From CAZICM01 sp964537685 (GTDB lineage Bacteria; Myxococcota_A; Polyangia; Polyangiales; Polyangiaceae), in the NCBI GenBank assembly GCA_964537685.1, contig CAZICM010000004.1:186001-250000 (forward strand): a DNA stretch of 64,000 nt, given 5' to 3'. Shown in pieces: positions 52,111 to 60,456 of this stretch. A model generated the notes under the pieces. That model made no database searches, was not told the origin of the DNA, and was given only the letters and a program-made list of their open reading frames with translations. The position numbers and the translations under genes were made by a program. Numbering within the stretch: the stretch's first letter is position 1; every line of letters starts with the position of its first letter.

Positions 52111-54540
52111 ATGAACCCTACCTGGATGCTCATCATGCTTCTTGGGCTCGGCGCCTTGTTCGCTTGGAGTGCGAATAGGCGCTGGCAGCTTCTTAAGGTA
52201 GGGCGGCCAGAAAACCGCACCGATAACCTGATTCAGCGCCTAAAGCTGACCCAGGAATATGCGCTCCAGCAGCGGAAGATGGGCTACTACCCGCTCGCAG
52301 GGCTCGCTCATAAGGCTATTTTTATAGGCTTTATCGTTCTTCTGCTCCGTTCGCTCATGCTCTGGGGCAGAGGCTTCGATGCCGATTTCAATATGTGGAT
52401 TCTAGGCCCGGAGCCGCTGAATCTCTTCGGCGCTTCTATCCCTCTCGGCCATATCTATGAGTTCATCAAGGATGTGGTCGCGTCCGCTGTGGTGCTCGGC
52501 GCGCTTGTGTTCGTGTACTTCCGCGTGATCCGCCAAGAAGCGCGTATGACGCTCTCCGGCGAGGGGCTCATGATTCTGGGCATCATCGTCGTGATGATGG
52601 TCAGCGATATGATCTACGACGGCGCTTCGATGGTGCTGCATTATCGCTATGCCTACGGCAATTGCGATCCGGCCGATCCTGAGCTGTGTGCGAGTATCAA
52701 TACGCTGGTGGCTCATTTCGGCGGTCCGCCCGCGGCCGATGCAAAGCTTGGCTGGAGTCTGTATCCAAGCCCCGCGGGTTCGCTGTTCGCTTCTATTTTT
52801 GATGGCGCGGGCGCTCATGGCTTGCTGGTGTACGCGACGGCTGGTTTCTGGATGCACGCGACGCTGGTGATGGTGTTTTTGAATCTGCTTCCCCATTCAA
52901 AACACTTCCATGTGATCACCGGCATTCCCAATGTATTCACGACGAGTCTCGATCCTCCCGGACGCCTTCCCCTGATGGCCAAGAGCGCGGAAGCCATTGG
53001 CGAAATGGTGATGAAGGCCGCAGAAGAGCCTGAAAAAGCCGAGCCGGTCGGCATCGCCCGCATCGAGCAGTTTACGTGGAAGGCATTGCTCGATTTTTAT
53101 ACGTGCACGGAATGCGGGCGCTGTTCGGATAACTGTCCCGCGCACCGCACGGGCAAGATGCTGAGCCCCAAGCAATTTACGCTGAATCTGCGGGATCATT
53201 TGTATGGGCGGCAGGATGAGTTTTTAAATCGGCCGGGCGGTCCGAAGGGCGCCGTGGATGATGGCCATGCGCACCATCACGACGATCACGCGCATGAAGG
53301 CGCCGGGCATGGCGCGCATGGTCATGACGATCACGCGCACGGGCACGATGATCACGGCCACGGGCATGACGATCATCATCACGAGCCTGTGTATCCCGAC
53401 AATCCGGTGCCTATTGCCGATGTAGCGAGCACGCCTGTGGATTTGGTGCCGGGCGTGATTCATCCCGATGTGCTCTGGGCGTGCACGACGTGCCGCGCGT
53501 GTGAAGAGCAGTGTCCGGTGATGATTAGCTATGTGGACAAGATTGTGAACATGAGGCGGAACCTGGTGCTGGTGAAGGGCGAGTTCCCGGCCGAGCTTGC
53601 GGGTCCGTTTGCGGCGATGGAGACCAATGGCAATCCTTGGAATCTGTCGCGTATGGATCGCGCCAATTGGGCGGAGGGATTGGGGATTCCGACGATGGCG
53701 GAGTATCCCGACGCGCCGGTTTTGTACTGGGTGGGATGCGCGGCGAGCTATGACGATCGGGCAAAGAAGATTGCGAGGGCGACGGCGCGGCTGATGAAGG
53801 CTGCGGGTGTCGATTTTGCGATTTTGGGCCAGGAAGAAACATGCACGGGCGATCCGGCGAGGCGGGCGGGCAATGAATATTTGTTTGCTCAGCTTGCCGA
53901 GCAGAATGTGGCGACGCTGAACGGCTACAAAGAGCAGGGCGGCGTGAAGCAAATCGTGTCGACGTGCCCGCACTGCTTTAACACGCTGAAGAACGAGTAC
54001 CCGGATTTCGGCGGCAAGTACGAGGTGGTGAACCACACCGACTTTTTGATGGGTTTGGTGGCCGAGAAGAAGCTTTCACCGAAGAAGAAGGTGGAAGGAA
54101 AAGTGGTGTTCCACGACTCGTGTTATCTGGGGCGCTACAACGGGGTGTACGACTCGCCGCGCGATATTCTGAAGGCGATTCCAGGCGTGGTGCTGGTCGA
54201 GGCGGGCGAAGGCTTTAGCCGTGAAAAGGGCTTGTGCTGCGGCGCGGGCGGCGCGCAGATGTGGATGGAGGAGCAGAACAAAGACCGCATGAACGTCAAG
54301 CGCACGCTTCAGCTCTTGCAGAGCGAGGCGAAGACGATCGCGACGGCGTGTCCGTTCTGTCAGACGATGATTACCGATGGGCTGAAGGATCAATCGAAGG
54401 AAGAGTCGATCCGGCAGCTCGATGTGGCGGAGCTCTTGGAAGAGAGCTGTTCTTTGGATCGGCCGATGGGCGTCCGGGCAGCGATGCCTCAAGATCCTCC
54501 GCGGGCTGCACCGGCGGCGCGCGCGGGCGCTGCTGGTTAA
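52111..54540 (+). CDS. membrane Fe-S oxidoreductase (EtfBA:menaquinone-oxidoreductase/HdrD-like)
   Basis: 809 residues. N-terminal membrane domain with about six helices and His pairs typical of NarI-like cytochrome b (HKAIFIGFIVLLLRSLML; HGLLVYATAGFWMHATLVMV). Then two [4Fe-4S] motifs, CTECGRCSDNCP and CTTCRACEEQCP. Two CCG (cysteine-rich, HdrD-type) domains follow (VGCAAS, CPHCFNTLKNEYP; HDSCYLGRYNGVY, CCGAGGAQMW). This layout matches membrane proteins that pass electrons from flavoproteins of beta-oxidation to menaquinone. Between the Fe-S motifs lies a His/Asp-rich insert (about residues 384-430). The start ATG is preceded only weakly by an SD. Confidence 0.88.
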   Translation: MNPTWMLIMLLGLGALFAWSANRRWQLLKVGRPENRTDNLIQRLKLTQEYALQQRKMGYYPLAGLAHKAIFIGFIVLLLRSLMLWGRGFDADFNMWILGPEPLNLFGASIPLGHIYEFIKDVVASAVVLGALVFVYFRVIRQEARMTLSGEGLMILGIIVVMMVSDMIYDGASMVLHYRYAYGNCDPADPELCASINTLVAHFGGPPAADAKLGWSLYPSPAGSLFASIFDGAGAHGLLVYATAGFWMHATLVMVFLNLLPHSKHFHVITGIPNVFTTSLDPPGRLPLMAKSAEAIGEMVMKAAEEPEKAEPVGIARIEQFTWKALLDFYTCTECGRCSDNCPAHRTGKMLSPKQFTLNLRDHLYGRQDEFLNRPGGPKGAVDDGHAHHHDDHAHEGAGHGAHGHDDHAHGHDDHGHGHDDHHHEPVYPDNPVPIADVASTPVDLVPGVIHPDVLWACTTCRACEEQCPVMISYVDKIVNMRRNLVLVKGEFPAELAGPFAAMETNGNPWNLSRMDRANWAEGLGIPTMAEYPDAPVLYWVGCAASYDDRAKKIARATARLMKAAGVDFAILGQEETCTGDPARRAGNEYLFAQLAEQNVATLNGYKEQGGVKQIVSTCPHCFNTLKNEYPDFGGKYEVVNHTDFLMGLVAEKKLSPKKKVEGKVVFHDSCYLGRYNGVYDSPRDILKAIPGVVLVEAGEGFSREKGLCCGAGGAQMWMEEQNKDRMNVKRTLQLLQSEAKTIATACPFCQTMITDGLKDQSKEESIRQLDVAELLEESCSLDRPMGVRAAMPQDPPRAAPAARAGAAG

Positions 54541-54584
54541 TTGTCAACCTCTCAAACGTTTTCCCCACAGCATTTTTTCTTTTG

Positions 54585-54617
54585 GTGAAGCCGGGCTTCT
54601 TTTGCGTCCGGCTTCAC
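54585..54617 (+). terminator. perfect 10-bp stem after the membrane Fe-S oxidoreductase gene
   Basis: GTGAAGCCGG and CCGGCTTCAC flank a 13-base loop, 45 bases after the stop. A T-rich run (TTTCTTTTTTC) comes 10 bases later. Likely an intrinsic terminator. Confidence 0.65.
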
Positions 54618-54674
54618 GGGCATGCATTTCTTTTTTCGATCCCGTTCAGTAAGGTCGGTTTAGCGAGGTGAGCG

Positions 54675-54980
54675 ATGGCACTTTCGGTTGCTGAGACAAA
54701 CCGTGGTTTGGCCGGGCCTGTGCCGCACATCTCAATTTCAAACGATTCGGTGGCCGATGCCGCGCTCCGGACCGCCGCGGACGCGCCCAATGCGGAAGAG
54801 CAGCGCTGCGATGCGTGCGATGGGCTGGTGGTGGGCGAGCCGGAGGGGCGGGGTTTGCTGGTGTGGTTCCGGGGCGAGGATTTTAGGATGGAAGAGCCTG
54901 TGCTCTGCGGGCCCTGCGCGATGGCGATCGGTATTGCGGCGCTCGCTCAGTGGAGCGCCGATGAAGAAGAAGAGGGCTAG
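54675..54980 (+). CDS. small CxxC protein
   Basis: 101 residues. RCDACDGLVVGEPEGRGLLV and PVLCGPCAMAIGIAA give two CxxC pairs about 40 residues apart, spaced like a zinc ribbon. The C-terminus is acidic. AGGTGAG lies 6 bases before the ATG. No family recognised. Its last 4 bases overlap the convergent kinase gene end. Confidence 0.7.
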   Translation: MALSVAETNRGLAGPVPHISISNDSVADAALRTAADAPNAEEQRCDACDGLVVGEPEGRGLLVWFRGEDFRMEEPVLCGPCAMAIGIAALAQWSADEEEEG

Positions 54981-56905
54981 AGCTTAAAGGTGGCCATCGC
55001 GGTCTCGCCCGCTTTAACGGCGACGCTCTTGGATTTGGCCGCGCCGCTCGAGGGTTTGCAGGTGACAGTGTAACGGCCCGGCGCGAGCGCGACGCGAACC
55101 GAGGACGATGTGCCTTTGGATGCGCCGTTGACGGAGAAGGCGCAGGTGCCGCCCATCGCGACGGCAACCAGTGTTCCTTTGCCACCGCCTCCACCGCCTC
55201 CGCTCGAGGATGTGGTGCTGCCACCGCTGCTGGTGGTGCCGCCTGAAGACGTCGTCGACGAACCGCCCGAGGATGTTTTTCCGCCGCTGCTGGTGGTGCC
55301 GCCGCTGCTGGTGCTCGTTGTTTTTCCGCCGCTGGTGCTGGCCGAGCCGGAGCCTGTTTTCGCGGAAGGGTCGCTGCTATCGGCCACGGCGGTCGTTGTG
55401 GGAGGAGGCGCGGGCGCGGCCGAGTCGGTGGGCGCGGCGGCTTGTTGATCGGAGGGGCTGGGAGCCGCGGAAGCCACGCTGTCGGCGCTCGATGAAGAAG
55501 GCGGCAGGGGCACCGCAATCGGCCCGCTTGAATCCGAAGTCGCTTGGGCATCGCCCGATGTTTTGTCGCCGGTCAAAAACAGCACCGCCACCAGCACGGG
55601 CACGATCACCGCAATCACCGCCATCAGCCCAAAGACAATCATCCGATTTCGTTTGGACTTTTGGGCGGCCTGTTCATCCGGCATGGTCGAAGGCGCGTAC
55701 GAGCCTCCCATCGGCTGAGCCATCGCGGGAGGCGGCATCGAGCCCGCTTGAGAAGCGCGGCCTCCAGGTCCGGCGCCTGGCATCCCACCGGCCTGAGAAG
55801 GCCCCGCCGGCGGAGGTAATTGGCCCGAGCCCGGAAAAGGCATGGTTCGGCCGGTGGACGCATTGAACGGGCCGGGCTGTGAACCCCCGGCTCCGGGCGA
55901 ACGCAATTGCGTGGCCGATTCTTCGTTGGTTCCGCTGACGGGAGGCGGCGTGTAGGCAGGTTGAGCCGCTGCCACCGCAGCCTGTTCCTTGCGCCTTTTC
56001 TTGGCGTGCTCGGTCGTTTGGCCGATGCGCTGAATGAGCACTTCGCCCTCGCCCTTTGCAAAAGGCGAAAGCGCATGCGCAAAGGCATGCACATTACGAA
56101 AGCGGCCGTCGACATCCTTGGCCAAGCACCATCCGATAATGTTGTCGAGATCGGGCGGCAAATCGGGCCGCACATGCGAGGGCGGCGCGGGTTCATCGCG
56201 GGAAATCGAAAGCATCAGCGCCGCGGCTTCGCCGGTAAAAGGAGCCCTTCCCGTAAGCAGTTCATAGAAAATGGCGCCAAGGGACCAAATGTCGGTTCGC
56301 ACATCGACATGTTTGGCTTTGCGCATCAGCTCGGGCGACGAATAGGGAGAGAGGCCAAACATCGTGGTTGCGGTGAGTTCCGCGCCGGGCGCCGACGAAT
56401 CCCGCATCAGCTTGGCCGTTCCAAAGTCGATCAGCTTGATGAGCGGAGCGCCGCCCGCGCGGCTGGTCAGAAAGAGATCTGAAGGCTTCAGCTCGCGGAT
56501 AATGATGTTGTGGCTATGGGTTTCGGCGACGGCCTCGGCCGCCTGTAGAATCAAGAGCACCGCTTCATTGACAGGCAGAGCGCCGCGTTTGCGGATATGC
56601 GTGCCCAGATCGATGCCTTCTAGATATTGACGCACCAAGTAAAACGAACCGCTTGAGTCCGTGCCCACATCGATGATGCGCGCCACATGCTCCGACTCCA
56701 GCTTGGCCAGTGTGCGCGCCTCTCGGCGGAAACGCTCGACTTCCTTTTCATCCGCCTGAGCGGCAGGAAGCAGCTTGATCACAACCCGCTGATCAAACTC
56801 GGTATGAAAGGCATCGAGCAATAGCCCGTGAGAGCGGCCCAAAATGGCGCGCACACGGTATTTTCCTGCAATTAAATCGCCTGGATGGATCTCGTTGGGA
56901 CGCAT
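54977..56905 (-). CDS. transmembrane Ser/Thr protein kinase-like protein
   Basis: 642 residues. Kinase domain residues about 10-275: the VAIK Lys is in QRVVIKLLP, DFG is intact (LIDFGTAKL), and SPYSSPELM and DVRTDIWSLGAIFYELL mark the C-lobe. The catalytic loop reads IIRELKPSDLFL where HRDLKPxN is expected, so Asp is Glu and Asn is Asp; the Gly-rich loop (LGRSHG) is degenerate. Activity is therefore doubtful. A Pro/Gln-rich linker, one transmembrane helix (VFGLMAVIAVIVPVLVAVLF, about 423-442), a Ser/Gly/Thr-rich stalk and a PEGA-like domain (CAFSVNGASKGTSSSVRVAL) follow. ATG 56905 fits the domain start. Confidence 0.87.
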   Translation of the reverse strand: MRPNEIHPGDLIAGKYRVRAILGRSHGLLLDAFHTEFDQRVVIKLLPAAQADEKEVERFRREARTLAKLESEHVARIIDVGTDSSGSFYLVRQYLEGIDLGTHIRKRGALPVNEAVLLILQAAEAVAETHSHNIIIRELKPSDLFLTSRAGGAPLIKLIDFGTAKLMRDSSAPGAELTATTMFGLSPYSSPELMRKAKHVDVRTDIWSLGAIFYELLTGRAPFTGEAAALMLSISRDEPAPPSHVRPDLPPDLDNIIGWCLAKDVDGRFRNVHAFAHALSPFAKGEGEVLIQRIGQTTEHAKKRRKEQAAVAAAQPAYTPPPVSGTNEESATQLRSPGAGGSQPGPFNASTGRTMPFPGSGQLPPPAGPSQAGGMPGAGPGGRASQAGSMPPPAMAQPMGGSYAPSTMPDEQAAQKSKRNRMIVFGLMAVIAVIVPVLVAVLFLTGDKTSGDAQATSDSSGPIAVPLPPSSSSADSVASAAPSPSDQQAAAPTDSAAPAPPPTTTAVADSSDPSAKTGSGSASTSGGKTTSTSSGGTTSSGGKTSSGGSSTTSSGGTTSSGGSTTSSSGGGGGGGKGTLVAVAMGGTCAFSVNGASKGTSSSVRVALAPGRYTVTCKPSSGAAKSKSVAVKAGETAMATFKL

Positions 56906-57017
56906 CGGATCTCGCGTGAGCAAAGCTTTTGTTGACAATCGGCATTTTTACACGCCCGAATCCCGAATGGCCATTTTTCAAATGCCTTTTATGTGCGGGC
57001 GCCCTTAGCATGCGACC

Positions 57018-57380
57018 ATGCGAAATCTGATCTCCCTTTGCGCGTGTCTTTTGCCGATCGGCGCGCTGTTGGCCTTGGGGTGTGGTTCGTCAGATCCGCC
57101 GCCCCAGCGATATCCTCAGCAGCCGCCGCCGGGCCAGTACCAGCAACCCCAAGCGGGTTATCCCCAACAGCCTCAGCCCTATCCTCAGCAGGGTTATCCT
57201 CAGCAGCCCCAGCCCGCGCCCACGCCGGCCCCCACAACGGCCCAAACCGGCGCCGCGCCCCAGCCTTGGGCCTTGCCCAGCGGTTTTCCTTCTACGCTGC
57301 CCACCACCCTTCCTTCAGGTATTCCAACCACGCTTCCTTCAGGCTTTACATTTCCGCCTCCCCCCGCACCTCCCAAGTAA
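57018..57380 (+). CDS. Pro/Gln-rich putative lipoprotein
   Basis: 120 residues. Signal peptide and lipobox (GALLALGC), then a Pro/Gln/Tyr repeat region (YPQQPQPYPQQGYPQQPQP) and a C-terminal stretch of Pro-Ser-Gly-Leu repeats (LPSGFPSTLPTTLPSGIP). Probably an unstructured surface protein. Divergent from the kinase gene; about 110 bases separate them. Confidence 0.7.
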   Translation: MRNLISLCACLLPIGALLALGCGSSDPPPQRYPQQPPPGQYQQPQAGYPQQPQPYPQQGYPQQPQPAPTPAPTTAQTGAAPQPWALPSGFPSTLPTTLPSGIPTTLPSGFTFPPPPAPPK

Positions 57381-57422
57381 ATCCGCACAAGCAAACCCGC
57401 ACCTAGGTTAGCTTTGCGGGTC

Positions 57423-59108
57423 ATGCGCACCCTTCGCTCTCTTTTTGTTGCGCTCACCCTAGGCACGCTGTCGATAAGCGCCTGTAGCGGCGCGGACGAC
57501 GACAATCTGGGTTTGAGCTCTTCCGGCACGTCGTCGGGCACGACCAGCTCAAGCTCTGGCAATGTCGTTCCGCCCGAAGAACCATTGGTTCCCGCACCCG
57601 GTGGACTTCGCCGCCTGCTCAGCCGCCAATACATCAACTCGGTGCGCGAAATCTTCGGCGACACGGCGGCCCTGGCCGCAAATCCTCCGCCCGATTCGGC
57701 ACTGCGCGGCTTCGACAATATCGGCGCGGCCGAGCTGGCACTTCCTGAAGCCGCGGTCGAAGCCTACGAAAGCAGCGCCCGGGCGATCGCCAAGGCCGTG
57801 ACCGAAGATCTTCCCACGCTCGATTCGCTATTGCCCTGCATGCCGAGCGGCCCCGATGACTCGCTTTGTTACGACATGTTTGTAAGGTCTGTCGGCCGCA
57901 TCGCATGGCGCAGAGCGCTCGACGATCAAGAAGCGGGATTGCTGGTCAACATCGCGCTTGCAGCGGGCGCCCAATACCAGAGTTTTGAAATCGGCGCTTC
58001 GTACGCCATTAGCGGACTGCTTCAGTCGCCCTACTTTTTATATGCGGTGGAAGTAGGCGAACCCGATCCGGCCGAGCCCGACTACCGAAAGCTCACATCG
58101 CTCGAGCTGGCCTCGCGCATGTCGTTCTTCCTCACCGACACGACCCCTTCGGCGGCCCTGCTCGACAAAGCCGAAACAGGCGGGCTCGCGGCTGAAAACG
58201 ATATTCGCGCGGCGGCGCAGGAACTCGTCGCAAAGCCTCAGGCCAAGGCGGCGCTCGCCGAATTTTTCGCCGAGATTTATAGGCTGCGCGAACTGGAAAC
58301 GGTCGAGAAAGACACAAACCTTTTTCCCAAATTCACGGCCTCGCTTCCGCCCGCCATGCGCCAGGAAGTGCTCGAGCTCATCAACGACGTGGTTTGGACG
58401 CGCAACAGCGATATGCACGAGCTCTTCACGGCCAACTACGCCTTTGTGAATGCCGAACTCGCTGGGCTCTACGGGGTCGCGCCGCCTGCCTCGGGCTTTC
58501 AAAAGACGCTGTTGCCCGCCGATCACAAACGGGCGGGTTTCCTAGGCTCCGCGGCCTTCCTCGCGCGCTTCGCCCATCCCGGAATGACATCGCCGACGCG
58601 CCGAGGAACCTTCATTCAAACGATGCTCTTCTGCACCGAAATCCCGCCTCCGCCGCCGGGCGTGAACACCACCTTCCCCGCGGACGATCCCAATCAGCCC
58701 AAGACCATGAAGCAAAAGCTTGAAGCGCACATGAACGATCCCAATTGCGCGGGCTGTCACAAGCTTATCGATCCCGTGGGCTTTGCGCTCGAGAACTACG
58801 ACCCCATCGGCGCCTACCGCACAACAGACAAAGGGCTTCCCATCGACCCGAGCGGCACCGTCGAAAGCCTTGGATCGTTTGCAAGCGCCGCCGACCTCGC
58901 CGGCATTCTTTCTCAAGATCCAAGAGGCGCGCAGTGCATGATCAAAAACCTCTTCCGCCACTCGATGGGCCACGTAGAAACCAAGGGCGAACGGCCCGCC
59001 ATGACCGACCTCGAAGAAGGCTTCACCCAATCGGGCTTCCGCATTCAGGACCTGCTCGTCAACATCGTTCTCAGCCCCGCGTTCCAGCGCACCAACCAAC
59101 CCAAGTAA
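57423..59108 (+). CDS. DUF1592/DUF1588-family protein with heme-c-type CxxCH motif
   Basis: 561 residues. Signal peptide and lipobox-like LSISAC, a short Ser/Gly linker, then the family start LRRLLSRQYINSVREIFGD (DUF1587-like). DUF1595/1592-like helical regions follow (LTSLELASRMSFFLTDTTPS), then the DUF1588 block with CAGCHKLIDPVGFALENYDP, carrying a CxxCH heme-binding pattern. The family is widespread in Planctomycetes and myxobacteria; its function is not firmly known. It directly precedes a DUF1552 gene, the usual pairing. Confidence 0.9.
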   Translation: MRTLRSLFVALTLGTLSISACSGADDDNLGLSSSGTSSGTTSSSSGNVVPPEEPLVPAPGGLRRLLSRQYINSVREIFGDTAALAANPPPDSALRGFDNIGAAELALPEAAVEAYESSARAIAKAVTEDLPTLDSLLPCMPSGPDDSLCYDMFVRSVGRIAWRRALDDQEAGLLVNIALAAGAQYQSFEIGASYAISGLLQSPYFLYAVEVGEPDPAEPDYRKLTSLELASRMSFFLTDTTPSAALLDKAETGGLAAENDIRAAAQELVAKPQAKAALAEFFAEIYRLRELETVEKDTNLFPKFTASLPPAMRQEVLELINDVVWTRNSDMHELFTANYAFVNAELAGLYGVAPPASGFQKTLLPADHKRAGFLGSAAFLARFAHPGMTSPTRRGTFIQTMLFCTEIPPPPPGVNTTFPADDPNQPKTMKQKLEAHMNDPNCAGCHKLIDPVGFALENYDPIGAYRTTDKGLPIDPSGTVESLGSFASAADLAGILSQDPRGAQCMIKNLFRHSMGHVETKGERPAMTDLEEGFTQSGFRIQDLLVNIVLSPAFQRTNQPK

Positions 59109-59121
59109 CAGGAGACCCACC

Positions 59122-60453
59122 ATGAAAAGCAAACCCCTCAGCCGCCGCACGCTGCTCAAAGGAATGCTTGGAGGCGCCGCCGTTTGCGTGGGCCTGCCAA
59201 CCCTCGAAGCGATGCTCAACAACCACGGCGACGCGCTGGCCAATGGCTCGCCGCTGCCTCAGCGCTTCATGACGTTTTTCTTCGGCAACGGCTTTATCTT
59301 GTCGAAGTTTATTCCGGCCGCCGAAGGCGCGAATTACCCGCTCTCCGAACAGCTTCAGCCTCTCGCCAACGTGAAGGACTACTGCTCGGTCTTCACCAAC
59401 TTCAACAACCGCTGCGAGACAACCATCACCCATCACGAGGGGATGACCATCTTCAACGGCTACACCATGGTCGAGATTCAAGGTCTGTATTCCAAGGCCG
59501 GCGGCCCCACCATCGACCAGCTTATCGCGGCAAAAATCGGCGCCGCCACGCCCATCCCCTCGGTGCATGTCGGCATCTCGCGCAGGCTCAGCATCATGGA
59601 TGGCGGAACCACCATGCATTACCTCTCGCACAAGGGAACCAACGAGCCTCAGCCTCCTGCCTTCAACCCCCAGGAAGTGTGGAACACGCTCTTCAATTCC
59701 TTCACGCCGCCTCAAGATCCTTCCGGCCCCCTGCGCATCAGCGTGCTCGATGCCGTGCGCGATAACACCGCGGCCCTCCGCAAAAAACTCGGCGTGAAAG
59801 ACAACGAAAGGCTCGACGCTCATCTCGAGGGCATCGATTCTTTGGAGAAGAAAATCCAAGCCCTTCCGCCCATCTGCACCAAACCCGGCCTGCCCGCCGA
59901 AACCAATCCCATGGGCGCCAGCCCCGAACCGCTGATCAGCACCGCTCAAGCCATGAGCGAACTCATCGCCTACGCCTTCTCGTGCGACATCACCCGCGTC
60001 GCCAGTTGCCTTCTCGTGGGCGGAGCCGCCGAAACCGTGCTCGCCGACCTCGGCCAAAACAGCTCCCACCACAGCAACACCCACAACTGGCCCGGCGCTC
60101 AAACGGCCATCAACGCAGGCGTTATCTATCAAATGGAACGCTTCGCCAATTTGCTCGAGACCTTCAAAGCCACACCCGACGGCGTAAATGGCGGCAATGT
60201 GCTCGACAATACGATCGTATATATGAGCAGCGATTGCGCCGAGGGCTGGAGCCACACCATTAAAGGTCAGCCCGTGATTGTGGCCGGCAAAGGCGGAGGA
60301 TATTTAAAATATCCGGGCATCCATATCAACGGAAATGGAGGCAATCCTTCCGATATTCTTTTGACCTGCCTCCAAGCCTTCGATCCGATGGCGACCAGCA
60401 TTGGCGCGGGCAATCCCATGTCGAACACGCCCATTGCGGCCATGAAAGCCTAA
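59122..60453 (+). CDS. DUF1552 domain-containing protein (Tat-exported)
   Basis: 443 residues. Twin-arginine signal SRRTLLKGMLGGAAVCVGLP. DUF1552 proteins share the alkaline-phosphatase/sulfatase-like fold with DUF1501; conserved stretches are FMTFFFGNGFILSKF, HHEGMTIFNGYT and SHHSNTHNWPGAQ. ATG 59122 has AGGAGACCCACC ahead. It follows the DUF1592 gene by 13 bases and precedes the FG-GAP gene by 3 bases, one operon. Substrate unknown. Confidence 0.9.
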   Translation: MKSKPLSRRTLLKGMLGGAAVCVGLPTLEAMLNNHGDALANGSPLPQRFMTFFFGNGFILSKFIPAAEGANYPLSEQLQPLANVKDYCSVFTNFNNRCETTITHHEGMTIFNGYTMVEIQGLYSKAGGPTIDQLIAAKIGAATPIPSVHVGISRRLSIMDGGTTMHYLSHKGTNEPQPPAFNPQEVWNTLFNSFTPPQDPSGPLRISVLDAVRDNTAALRKKLGVKDNERLDAHLEGIDSLEKKIQALPPICTKPGLPAETNPMGASPEPLISTAQAMSELIAYAFSCDITRVASCLLVGGAAETVLADLGQNSSHHSNTHNWPGAQTAINAGVIYQMERFANLLETFKATPDGVNGGNVLDNTIVYMSSDCAEGWSHTIKGQPVIVAGKGGGYLKYPGIHINGNGGNPSDILLTCLQAFDPMATSIGAGNPMSNTPIAAMKA

Positions 60454-60456
60454 TCG

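Noticed and set aside
59071..60255. Minus-strand open frame of 394 codons opposite the DUF1552 gene
   Set aside because: Antisense shadow of a GC-rich gene with strong family evidence on the other strand.
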